64,000 nucleotides of DNA from assembly GCA_963818645.1 (NCBI GenBank), contig CAWFTF010000004.1, positions 124,001 to 188,000 on the forward strand. The letters are read 5' to 3'. Below are positions 27,193 through 38,813 of this stretch, one piece after another. The position numbers and the translations under genes were made by a program. The notes below the pieces were generated by a model. That model did not search any database. It was given only the letters and a program-made list of their open reading frames with translations, and had not been told where the DNA came from. How positions within the stretch are numbered: position 1 is the stretch's first letter; every line of letters starts with the position of its first letter. The DNA comes from Gp6-AA40 sp963818645. Its GTDB lineage: Bacteria; Acidobacteriota; Vicinamibacteria; Vicinamibacterales; UBA2999.

Positions 27193-28506
27193 GAACAGCA
27201 GCGACAAGGACGATGGACCAGGCCACCTCGCCGGTTGTGAGCAGCGACACGCCGTCACCGATGCTGGCCAGGACCGCGATCGGGTGCACCACCGTGTACC
27301 AGGCCCCGGCGGCGATGCGTTGCACGATCAGGTTGGCGTCGGCCAGTGACCTGGCGCGGAAGAAGATCCAGGCAAACGACACGAGGTTGAACGTGACGAC
27401 GGTCCGGAGCGGTCAATCCCCAGCCCAGGCGATTCAGGTGCAACGCCGCGACCAACTGCTGCCGCAGCCGGCTCGTCACCACCGAACACGCCAGATAGAC
27501 GCCGTGCAGAGCTCCCCAGATGACGAACGTCCACGCCGCCCCGTGCCAAAGACCCGAGATCATGAACACGATGAGCAGATTGCGAACGTGTCTCCAGCGC
27601 GTCGTCCGGCTGCCCGAGCGGCACGTACAGGTAATCCTTGAACCAGGTGGACAACGAGATGTGCCAGCGGCGCCAGAAATCCCCGATCGACGTCGCAAAG
27701 TAGGGACGATCGAAGTTTTCCATGAGCGTGAAGCCCATGACGTTCGCGGCACCAAGCGCAATATCCGAGTAGCCCGAGAAGTCGCAGTAGATCTGCACCG
27801 CGTAGAGCCACGTAGCAAGCAGAAGGGTGCCGGCGGAATAGGCTGTGGGATCGCCGTAGACCCCGTTCACCACGATTGCGAGCCGATCGGCGATCACCAA
27901 CTTCTTGAACAGCCCGGCCAGCATGCGGCTCAGGCCGGCAAAGACTCGATCCGCGTCGAACTGGTGGACTTCCCTGAACTGGTGAAGAAGGTTCTGCGGC
28001 CGTTCGATCGGTCCGGCGACCAACTGCGGGTAAAACAGCACGTAGAGGGCGTAGATGCCGAGATTCCGCTCGGCCGGCTGCGTTCCGCGGTACACCTCGA
28101 TCGTGTAGCTCATGGCCTGAAACGTGTGAAACGACAGGCCGATCGGCAGCAGGAGTGCCAGGAGGGGCACCTGTATCTGCGGGTCGAATAGCAGGAACAC
28201 ATCGTTGACATTCGTGGCCAGGAAGTTCCAGTACTTGAACACCGCGAGCACGCCGACGTTGGCGAGTACGCTCAACGCCAGGTACCAGCCGCGGCGGCGG
28301 CCGGCGGCGTTCTCGATGAGGAGGCCGGCCACGTAGTCGACCAGGATCGTGAAACCGAGGATGAGGATATAGACGGGCACGAACGCCATGTAGAACCAGG
28401 CGCTCGCGCCGAGCAGGAGCGCCCAGCGGACCCTGTGCGGCAGCACGAAGTACAGCAGTGTGACGAAGGGGAAGAAAAGGGCGAACTCGAGCGAGTTGAA
28501 GAGCAT
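27193..28506 (-). CDS. MBOAT family O-acyltransferase (AlgI-like), frameshifted
   Basis: This is a polytopic membrane acyltransferase of the AlgI type, which moves acyl groups across the membrane to extracellular polysaccharides. From 28506 the frame gives MLFNSLEFALFFPFVTLLYF, QAMSYTIEVYRG, LFYPQLVAGPIERPQNLL and the hallmark DFWRRWHISLSTWFKDYLYV. Near 27612 the frame shifts (probably two G lost in CTCGGGGGCAGC) to RNLLIVFMISGLWHGAAWT, which contains the catalytic histidine. Near 27420 it shifts again to FNLVSFAWIFFRARSLADAN. The C-terminus then runs into the neighbouring fragment near 27195. The precise end is uncertain. Confidence 0.8.
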
Positions 28507-28513
28507 ACTTCGG

Positions 28514-28550
28514 CCCGGGCAAGGCGCTGACCCCCGGGCAACGCGCTGAC
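28514..28550. repeat. Two 18-bp direct repeats upstream of the MBOAT gene
   Basis: CCCGGGCAAGGCGCTGAC (28514-28531) is repeated as CCCGGGCAACGCGCTGAC (28533-28550) with one mismatch and a 19-base period; a partial CCGGGAG follows. It lies 8 to 44 bases upstream of the MBOAT start codon. Confidence 0.7.
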
Positions 28551-28655
28551 CCGGGAGCTATTCCACGATAACATCAAGCTCAGCCGACAGAAAAGAGCGA
28601 GGCGTGAAAGTGGGAAAGGCCTCGTGCAATTGGACGCAGGAACGGGAACCAGGTG

Positions 28656-29318
28656 ATGTTTCGATTGAGAGTGGCAGTCCTCGCGATTGCCATGCTGTCC
28701 GCGTTGTCGCCCATCTCGGGTCAGGGCAACGTCGAGAAACTGAAGGACCCTTCACAACTCAGCGAGCGCGCCCCAGACCAGTTCCGGGCTCGCTTCGACA
28801 CGAGTCAGGGCGCGTTTGTCATCGCCGTCGAGCGAGAGTGGGCGCCACTGGCCGCCGACCGCTTTTACAACCTGGTAAAGAACGGCTTCTACAACGAGAC
28901 GCGTTTCTTCCGTGTCCTGAGCGGCTTCATGGCGCAGTTCGGCCTCCACGCAGATCCATCAGTGCAATCGGCGTGGACAACGGCAAACCTCGAAGACGAA
29001 CCTGTGAGGAAGAGCAATACGAGAGGATTCGTCAGCTTCACGCGCGAGTCGAGCCCGCACTCGCGCTACACGATGATCTTCATCAACTTCAAAGACAACA
29101 GCTATCTCGATGCAGACGGGTTCGCGCCATTCGGTGAAGTGGTGAGCGGGATGGATGTCGCCGACCGTTTGTACAGCGGATACGGCCGTCAGAACGTTCC
29201 AGACCAGCGGCGCATCGTTCGCGAAGGCAACGCCTACCTTCTTGCCGAGTACCCGAAGCTGGACTTCGTGAAGACCGCCGCGATCGAAGCCGGCTCCTCG
29301 CCGCCGAAGACGAACTGA
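28656..29318 (+). CDS. Secreted cyclophilin-type peptidyl-prolyl cis-trans isomerase
   Basis: The 220-residue protein starts with a signal peptide (MFRLRVAVLAIAMLSALSPI, cleavage probably after SGQG). A cyclophilin-like core follows: DTSQGAFVIAVEREWAPLAA, RFYNLVKNGFYNETRFFRV, YTMIFINFKDNSYLD and FAPFGEVVSGMDVADRL. The usual FHRVI and GFVSMAN positions are recognisable as FFRVL and GFVSFTRE. It should catalyse proline isomerisation during folding outside the cytoplasm. A GTG three bases upstream is an alternative start. Confidence 0.85.
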   Translation: MFRLRVAVLAIAMLSALSPISGQGNVEKLKDPSQLSERAPDQFRARFDTSQGAFVIAVEREWAPLAADRFYNLVKNGFYNETRFFRVLSGFMAQFGLHADPSVQSAWTTANLEDEPVRKSNTRGFVSFTRESSPHSRYTMIFINFKDNSYLDADGFAPFGEVVSGMDVADRLYSGYGRQNVPDQRRIVREGNAYLLAEYPKLDFVKTAAIEAGSSPPKTN

Positions 29319-29319
29319 G

Positions 29320-29991
29320 CTACTCGCTCGGCGGCGAATCCGCTTCCGGCAGTCCGAGCACGCCTCGCACGAACGACTCCTCTGGCAGCGCTCCCAGGAT
29401 CTCGATCGATTCGTTGACGATCGTTTTGGGCACACCCGTCACACGGAACTTCCGTGAGAGATCCATGAACTCCGTTGCTTCGACGCAGGTCGCACGAATG
29501 TGCACGCTTTCGAGAGCCATCCGATGCGCGAGCGACACGGCTCGCGGACAATGCGGTCAAGTCGGCGTGACGAAGACCTGGATGTCGAGGGGTGCGGTCA
29601 CGTTCGCAGCGATGAGCGCTCGACTGTCCGGCTCGAGCTGCGAATCGTTGGTGCCGGCGAGGATGACGGCCTCGATGAGCGACATGAACTCATAGCCAGC
29701 TGGCGCCCCAAGAAAGCGCATCCTCGTGTCGTTCTCACCAGACAGGAGCACGATCGCCGGGATGCGATCGACGCCGTACTGCGAGGCCCGATCCTTCTCG
29801 AGAATGAAATTGCTCTCCTCGACGCGAATGAGATCGTTGAGGCTGGCGAGCTCGTCGAGGACCTGGCGCGCGATCAACGCGCTCTCGGGCGCGCCAATCG
29901 TTTGCGTGAACAGCAGCAGCGTGACCGGCTGCTGAATCGTGGCAAGGTGCTCGCGGACGACGCGTCGATCTTGTTCGGACAGAAGACTCAC
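29320..29991 (-). CDS. Selenoprotein: protein disulfide oxidoreductase (two thioredoxin folds) with a UPHC active site encoded by TGA
   Basis: From the GTG at 29991 the frame reads VSLLSEQDRRVVREHL, PVTLLLFTQTIGAPESALIA, QYGVDRIPAIVLL, FLGAPAGYEF and then DIQVFVTPT. TGA follows at 29559-29557, and then PHCPRAVSLAHRMALES and FRVTGVPKTIVN in the same frame, ending at 29320. With TGA read as selenocysteine this is 223 residues, matching the archaeal/bacterial protein disulfide oxidoreductases of tandem thioredoxin folds, where the position is CPYC. Sec would be residue 145, the resolving Cys 148, and the cis-proline is in GVPKT. The N-terminal fold has lost its own CxxC (IGAPES instead). A SECIS-like hairpin follows the TGA. 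The gene lies 29 bases after a zinc-ribbon gene. Confidence 0.85.
29527..29559 (-). promoter_or_regulatory. Bacterial SECIS-like hairpin following the TGA (Sec) codon
   Basis: Reading the minus strand, TGA (29559-29557) is followed by a 10-base spacer and a perfect 7-bp stem, CGCGAGC (29546-29540) with GCTCGCG (29533-29527), closing a 6-base loop CGTGTC. The first loop G is 19 bases after the TGA and the loop contains GU. This agrees with known bacterial SECIS elements, which lie within the coding region and have a loop guanosine roughly 16-37 bases after UGA. Confidence 0.75.
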
Positions 29992-30020
29992 GTGATCAGG
30001 TTTCCAGGACGAGGGACGTT

Positions 30021-30467
30021 TCAGAACTTGAACAAGTCGTCGAACGCTTTTCGCGCGTCGTTGTTGCGGGGCGTTGTGGTTTCGCGCTCGACGGTCGTTC
30101 GCGGCGAGAAAAACGTGCAGCCATTGCGGGCACTCTTGGGCGAGACCCGCTCCGAGACCGGTTGGGCACATTCGAATCGGCTGCCCGGGTCGAATGACAC
30201 GCATTGCGCGCACGAGTGAAGCTCGGCACCGCACCTCGAACATCGATCGTTGAACCCGATGTCCTCCGGCGTCAGGTGCCCGCACTGGGCGCAGCGGACG
30301 ACGTGCCGGAACCCGGGCATGTTGATGTTCTTCGGGCCGTCCTGAGAGATCCGGCGGGCTCCCGCGGGAGCACCTGGTTCCGGCGCGGGCCGGGGCCCGG
30401 CTGGGCGCGGTGCCCGGTCGCGGTTGTCGTCCTGGTAGCCTCGTTGGCGGTACTTCCTGTCACTCAT
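30021..30467 (-). CDS. Zinc-ribbon protein, function unknown
   Basis: The product is 148 residues. The N-terminal third is disordered and rich in Arg, Pro and Gly (GPRPAPEPGAPAGARR). The central part carries three Cys pairs, CAQC, CSRC and CAQC (in VVRCAQCGHLT, NDRCSRCGAELHSCAQCVSF), plus a later FECAQ, looking like two stacked zinc ribbons. The C-terminus ends NDARKAFDDLFKF. I do not recognise a characterised family. It is probably co-transcribed with the selenoprotein gene 29 bases downstream. Confidence 0.75.
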   Translation of the reverse strand: MSDRKYRQRGYQDDNRDRAPRPAGPRPAPEPGAPAGARRISQDGPKNINMPGFRHVVRCAQCGHLTPEDIGFNDRCSRCGAELHSCAQCVSFDPGSRFECAQPVSERVSPKSARNGCTFFSPRTTVERETTTPRNNDARKAFDDLFKF

Positions 30468-30576
30468 TGAGTTGCGGCCGTCGCGCGGATTGTATACCGG
30501 GGCGGGCTGGAAGGTCGGTGCCTACCCGTGGATGTGAAAGACATTTGAGCATAGAATCGCGCGTCAGACACTAGGG

Positions 30577-30621
30577 GCGCCCGGGGCCCCTCGGGCGCTT
30601 GATCCTTTTTTCACAATTGTG
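30577..30621 (+). terminator. Hairpin and T-run, then a 10-bp palindrome, upstream of actA
   Basis: GCGCCCG (30577-30583) pairs with CGGGCGC (30592-30598) around an 8-base loop, followed by TTGATCCTTTTTT. The perfect palindrome CACAATTGTG comes next (30612-30621). No plus-strand gene ends just upstream, so this may be a leader attenuator, an operator, or read-through protection ahead of the respiratory operon. The rest of the 210-base gap shows nothing I can name. Confidence 0.3.
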
Positions 30622-30677
30622 GTACAAGTCGGGACTGGCTCCTTCGGGACGCCGCCCGTAGTCACCCCATCAGCCAG

Positions 30678-31328
30678 ATGCCGCAGATCTTCCATCGCAG
30701 CGCCAATACCATCTCCAAGCTCAGTCTCGCCGGCGCACTGATGCTGGCCGCAGGTCTCATCCTGCTGGCCATGCTGATTGGTCGCTCCTCGTATGTGACC
30801 CGCGCCAACGAGTACGTCGAGCAGCCGGTTCAATTCAGCCATATCCACCATGTACTCGATGACGGTATCGACTGCCGGTACTGCCACACGTCGGTGGAGA
30901 CGTCCTCGTTCGCGGGCATTCCGCCGACGAAGACCTGTATGAACTGTCACTCGCAGATCTGGTCGAATGCGCCGATCCTCGAACCGGTGCGCGCCAGTTT
31001 CCGCGACGACCGGCCCCTGCGCTGGGTGCGCGTCCACGACCTGCCGGACTTCGTGTACTTCAATCACAGCATCCACGTGAAAAAGGGGATGGGATGCGAG
31101 ACCTGCCACGGGCGCGTCGACCAGATGCCTCTCATGCAGCAGGTGCAATCGCTTCAGATGGAGTGGTGCCTCGACTGCCACCGCAACCCCGAGAAGTACG
31201 TGCGGCCACGCAGCGAGGTATTCACGATGAACTACCGCCCTGCCGTTCCGCAGTCGGTGCAGGGCCCGATGCTCGTGAAGGAGTACGGGATCAAGGGCAA
31301 CACCAGCTGCTCCACGTGCCACCGGTAA
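30678..31328 (+). CDS. actA: Alternative complex III subunit ActA, pentahaem cytochrome c
   Basis: ActA is the multihaem cytochrome subunit of alternative complex III, the quinol:cytochrome c oxidoreductase that replaces bc1 in many bacteria. The 216-residue protein has an N-terminal membrane anchor (LSLAGALMLAAGLILLAMLI) and five CxxCH sites: CRYCH, CMNCH, CETCH, CLDCH and CSTCH. Additional histidines (FSHIHHV, FNHSIHVKKG) fit distal haem ligands. It is the first gene of a twelve-gene plus-strand respiratory run; actB starts seven bases later. Confidence 0.95.
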   Translation: MPQIFHRSANTISKLSLAGALMLAAGLILLAMLIGRSSYVTRANEYVEQPVQFSHIHHVLDDGIDCRYCHTSVETSSFAGIPPTKTCMNCHSQIWSNAPILEPVRASFRDDRPLRWVRVHDLPDFVYFNHSIHVKKGMGCETCHGRVDQMPLMQQVQSLQMEWCLDCHRNPEKYVRPRSEVFTMNYRPAVPQSVQGPMLVKEYGIKGNTSCSTCHR

Positions 31329-31335
31329 CCCGCAC

Positions 31336-34419
<3,084 letters not shown>

Positions 34420-34421
34420 GG

Positions 34422-35834
<1,413 letters not shown>

Positions 35835-35838
35835 TGTG

Positions 35839-36384
35839 ATGGCACACGCCGCCGAACCAACGCTCCACGGCCTGATGGCCGAATTTGAAGACGCGACGGC
35901 ACTCGTCGACGCCGCTACGAAGGCGCGCCTCGCCGGCTATCGCAAGATGGACGCCTATTCGCCGATCCCGATTGAGGAGCTGAACGAGGCGCTCGATCTC
36001 AAGCGAACGCGGCTGCCGCTGCTCGTGCTGCTCGGTGGCATCTTAGGCGGGCTCGGTGGCTTCAGCCTCGAGTACTGGTCCTCGGTGATGGCCTACCCGA
36101 TGAACATCGGCGATCGCCCGCTCAATAGCTGGCCGCAGTTCATCCCGGTGACGTTTGAGACGACGGTTCTCGGAGCGGCGCTCACGGCGTTTGTCGGCAT
36201 GTGGGCGCTGAACAAGCTGCCGCAGCCGTATCACCCGGTTTTCAACGTCGACGCCTTCGGGCGCGCGTCGACCGATCGCTTCTTTCTCGTCATCGAGACG
36301 ACGGATCCGCGATTCGAGCGTCATACGACGTGGAAGTTTCTCGAAGGGCTGCATCCCGTAGGAGTGTCCGAAGTTGCGCCGTAA
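35839..36384 (+). CDS. actD: Alternative complex III subunit ActD (DUF3341)
   Basis: ActD is a small membrane subunit of alternative complex III, annotated in databases as DUF3341. The product is 181 residues with family features: TLHGLMAEFEDATALVDAA at the start, YRKMDAYSPIPIEELNEAL, two transmembrane helices (LLVLLGGILGGLGGFSLEYW; FETTVLGAALTAFVGMWAL) and a C-terminal RFFLVIETTDPRF. A GTG three bases upstream is a possible start. It follows actC with a four-base gap. Confidence 0.93.
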   Translation: MAHAAEPTLHGLMAEFEDATALVDAATKARLAGYRKMDAYSPIPIEELNEALDLKRTRLPLLVLLGGILGGLGGFSLEYWSSVMAYPMNIGDRPLNSWPQFIPVTFETTVLGAALTAFVGMWALNKLPQPYHPVFNVDAFGRASTDRFFLVIETTDPRFERHTTWKFLEGLHPVGVSEVAP

Positions 36385-37078
36385 CCTGAACGACGTCAAC
36401 TCCCAAGTCCCAACTCCCAACTCCCAAGGGAACACGTGGGGATCGTCGACGATTGGGAATTGGAAGTTGCGAATTGGGAGTTTGAGCGCGAGCAGCGCGG
36501 GCTTGCGAGTGTTGCTTGTCGTCGCGAGCAGCATCGCGCTCACGGCCTGCCGCCAGGACATGCACGACGCACCGCGCTACGAGCCGCTCGAGGCCAGCGC
36601 GTTCTTCGACAACGGTGGTTCGGCGCGCACGCTCGTCGCCAACACCGTTCCGCGCGGGTATCTGCGCGAGGACGAGTTCCTCTACACGGGCAGGGTGTCG
36701 GGGCAGTTCGCCAACATGTTCCCGATGGCCGTGACCGCTGACGTCATGGCGCGTGGTCAGGAGCGCTACAACGTGTTCTGCTCGCCCTGCCACGGGCGCA
36801 CCGGCGTGGGCAACGGGATGATCGTTCAGCGCGGATTCCGGCAGCCGCCATCGTACGGTGAGCAGCGACTGCGCGACGCACCGGCGGGGTACTTCTTCGA
36901 CGTCATGACGAACGGCTTCGGGGCAATGCAGGATTACGCGGCGCAGGTACCGGTCGCGGATCGGTGGGCGATCACCGCGTACATCCGGGCGCTGCAACTC
37001 AGCATGAACGCCACTGTCGCCGATGTGCCGGCTGACCGCCGTTCGGATCTCGATCGTCCCGCCCAGGAGAACCAGTGA
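36374..37078 (+). CDS. actE: Alternative complex III subunit ActE, monohaem cytochrome c lipoprotein with repeat-derived N-terminus
   Basis: ActE carries a single haem c. The mature region has a lipobox-type signal (LRVLLVVASSIALTAC), VSGQFANMFPMAVT, and the haem motif CSPCHGRTGVGNGMIVQRGF; the Met ligand is probably in VMTNGFGAMQDY. The longest frame starts at TTG 36374, overlapping actD. Its first 35 or so residues (NSQVPTPNSQ to IGNWKLRIGS) are encoded by a heptamer inverted-repeat element at 36398-36484 and precede the signal peptide. A later start such as TTG 36482 is likely if that segment is not translated. Confidence 0.88.
   Translation: MRRNLNDVNSQVPTPNSQGNTWGSSTIGNWKLRIGSLSASSAGLRVLLVVASSIALTACRQDMHDAPRYEPLEASAFFDNGGSARTLVANTVPRGYLREDEFLYTGRVSGQFANMFPMAVTADVMARGQERYNVFCSPCHGRTGVGNGMIVQRGFRQPPSYGEQRLRDAPAGYFFDVMTNGFGAMQDYAAQVPVADRWAITAYIRALQLSMNATVADVPADRRSDLDRPAQENQ
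36398..36484. repeat. Heptamer-based inverted-repeat element A (TCCCAA type)
   Basis: The left arm has four tandem heptamers (ACTCCCA, AGTCCCA, ACTCCCA, ACTCCCA). The right arm, from about 36452, has the complementary kind (TTGGGAA, TTGGAAG, TTGCGAA, TTGGGAG). They flank a core of about 25 bases. The element lies across the 5' end of actE, between its overlap with actD and its signal peptide. It resembles the heptanucleotide STRR repeats known from cyanobacteria, and element C at 59078 is of the same type. Confidence 0.8.
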
Positions 37079-38301
37079 ACGTGGATACGACGTACTCGCC
37101 GCCGGTCGCCGACATCGATCGAGTCAGATCGAAGGCTCTGATTGCCGGCGTCATCGGTCTGGTCGGGTGTGGCATCGGACTGCTCGTCGACCGCGACCAC
37201 TTCTTTCGCGCCTGGCTCGTCGCGTACATGCTGTTCCTGGGGATCGCCCTCGGCTCGCTGGCGCTGATGATGATTCAGCACCTCTCCGGCGGCGTCTGGG
37301 GTGTATTCCGCCGGATCTTCGAAGCCTCCAGCCGCACGTTACCGCTGCTGGCAGTCCTGTTCGTTCCGGTCCTTCTCGGTATCAGCACGCTCTATCCGTG
37401 GTCGCACCCGGATCACGTCGCGGCCGACGAGGTGCTGCGTCACAAGTCGGCGTACCTCAACACAACCTTCTTTGTCGTCCGCGCGGTGATCTACTTTGCG
37501 GGATGGTGGGGAATCGCGACGCTGCTGAACAGGTGGTCGCGTCTGCAGGACTCGGGTGACGTCGCCGTCAACACGCGCATCCAGCGCCTGAGCGGCGCCG
37601 GGCTCGTGTTTTACGCCTTGGCCGTCACGTTCGCAGGCATCGATTGGATCATGTCGCTCAACCCGCATTGGTACTCGACGATCTTCGGGTTCCTGATGAT
37701 GGGTGGTCAAGGTCTCGCGGCGCTTGCGTTCACGGTCATCGTCTCGACGTTCCTCTTCAAGCGCGAGCCGATGTCGGGTCTGCTCAAACCGCATCACTTC
37801 CACGACCTCGGCAAGCTGATGTTCGCGTTCGTGATGCTGTGGGCGTACTTCAACTTTTCGCAGTACTTGCTGACGTTCGCGGCGAACCTGGTCGAAGAAA
37901 TTCCCTACATGATCACGCGCACGAGCCACGGCTGGCAGTATCTGGCCGTCTTCCTCGTGCTGTTCCACTTCTTCTTGCCGTGGTTCCTGCTGCTGTCGCG
38001 CAATCTGAAGCGCACGCCGCATCGGCTCGTCATCATCGCGTTCTGGATCCTGTTCGTGCGCTTCGCGGACATCTTCATGCTCGTGTCGCCGGAGTTCGAT
38101 GCGAGCGGTGAGAATCTGCACCTGCTGGCGGGCGAGCACGCGAGCCACTTCTTCGTGCACTGGCTCGACATCGCAGCGCCGCTCGCCATCGGCGGGCTCT
38201 GGTTGTGGATGTTCTTTGGCGAGCTGCGGCAGCGTCCGCTGCTGGCCGTTGGTGATCCCTACTTGCGTGAATCACTCGAAACCGCGGGAGGCGGCCACTG
38301 A
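37075..38301 (+). CDS. actF: Alternative complex III subunit ActF (integral membrane protein)
   Basis: ActF is the second large hydrophobic quinol-side subunit of alternative complex III, distantly like ActC. The GTG start at 37075 overlaps the actE stop (GTGA). The 408-residue protein has about ten helices, for example ALIAGVIGLVGCGIGLLVDR, LVAYMLFLGIALGSLALMMI and YLAVFLVLFHFFLPWFLLLS. The conserved GIDWIMSLNPHWYSTIFGF and FFVHWLDIAAPLAIGGLWLW are present. Its stop overlaps the next gene by one base. Confidence 0.93.
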   Translation: MNVDTTYSPPVADIDRVRSKALIAGVIGLVGCGIGLLVDRDHFFRAWLVAYMLFLGIALGSLALMMIQHLSGGVWGVFRRIFEASSRTLPLLAVLFVPVLLGISTLYPWSHPDHVAADEVLRHKSAYLNTTFFVVRAVIYFAGWWGIATLLNRWSRLQDSGDVAVNTRIQRLSGAGLVFYALAVTFAGIDWIMSLNPHWYSTIFGFLMMGGQGLAALAFTVIVSTFLFKREPMSGLLKPHHFHDLGKLMFAFVMLWAYFNFSQYLLTFAANLVEEIPYMITRTSHGWQYLAVFLVLFHFFLPWFLLLSRNLKRTPHRLVIIAFWILFVRFADIFMLVSPEFDASGENLHLLAGEHASHFFVHWLDIAAPLAIGGLWLWMFFGELRQRPLLAVGDPYLRESLETAGGGH

Positions 38302-38810
38302 TGGCCCACGATCCTCACGCCGCTCACGCGTCGGCAGACGACGAGTATCTCAATCCAGCAGCGGGCTCCGGGCACGAGCACACCGACGCGAACGTGTCGA
38401 TGATCGTGCAGTTCGCCGTGTGGCTCGCGGCGTCGGCGGTTGTCGTGCACATTCTGGTGTGGTTCATGTTCGCGCTGTTCGTGGACATGCGGGAGAGGAC
38501 CACACCTGCGGAGTTCCCGCTCGCGAGCGAGCAGGGACCGCGCCTGCCGTCCGGCCCGCGACTCCAGCCGAAGCCGGCGAACGAGGCCTATGACTTCCAC
38601 CAGCAGGAGACCGCAGTCCTCGACGGGTACAGCTGGGTGGACAAGGGCGCGGGCACCGTGCGGATTCCGGTCTCGGAGGCGATGCGTCTGACGGTCGAAC
38701 GAGGACTCCCGTCGCGACCGGCGGACGCGACGACGACACAGGGTGACGCTTCAGCGCTCGTGCCCACAGATGCGAGCGCCGGCCGCCAGATGGAACGAAG
38801 AAGGCAATAA
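38301..38810 (+). CDS. Small single-helix membrane protein of the alternative complex III operon
   Basis: The 169-residue protein has a His/Ala-rich N-terminus (MAHDPHAAHASADDEYLNPA), one clear membrane helix (SMIVQFAVWLAASAVVVHIL continuing to VWFMFALFV), and a soluble tail with DGYSWVDKGAGTVRIPVSEA. The order, size and motif resemble the small extra proteins found between actF and the oxidase genes, but I cannot name the family with confidence. An assembly or accessory role in the complex III-oxidase supercomplex is inferred from position only. Confidence 0.75.
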   Translation: MAHDPHAAHASADDEYLNPAAGSGHEHTDANVSMIVQFAVWLAASAVVVHILVWFMFALFVDMRERTTPAEFPLASEQGPRLPSGPRLQPKPANEAYDFHQQETAVLDGYSWVDKGAGTVRIPVSEAMRLTVERGLPSRPADATTTQGDASALVPTDASAGRQMERRRQ

Positions 38811-38813
38811 GCA

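Noticed and set aside
29320..29538. Separate small gene downstream of the TGA
   Set aside because: It has no start signal, begins in the middle of a thioredoxin helix, and is in frame with the upstream part.
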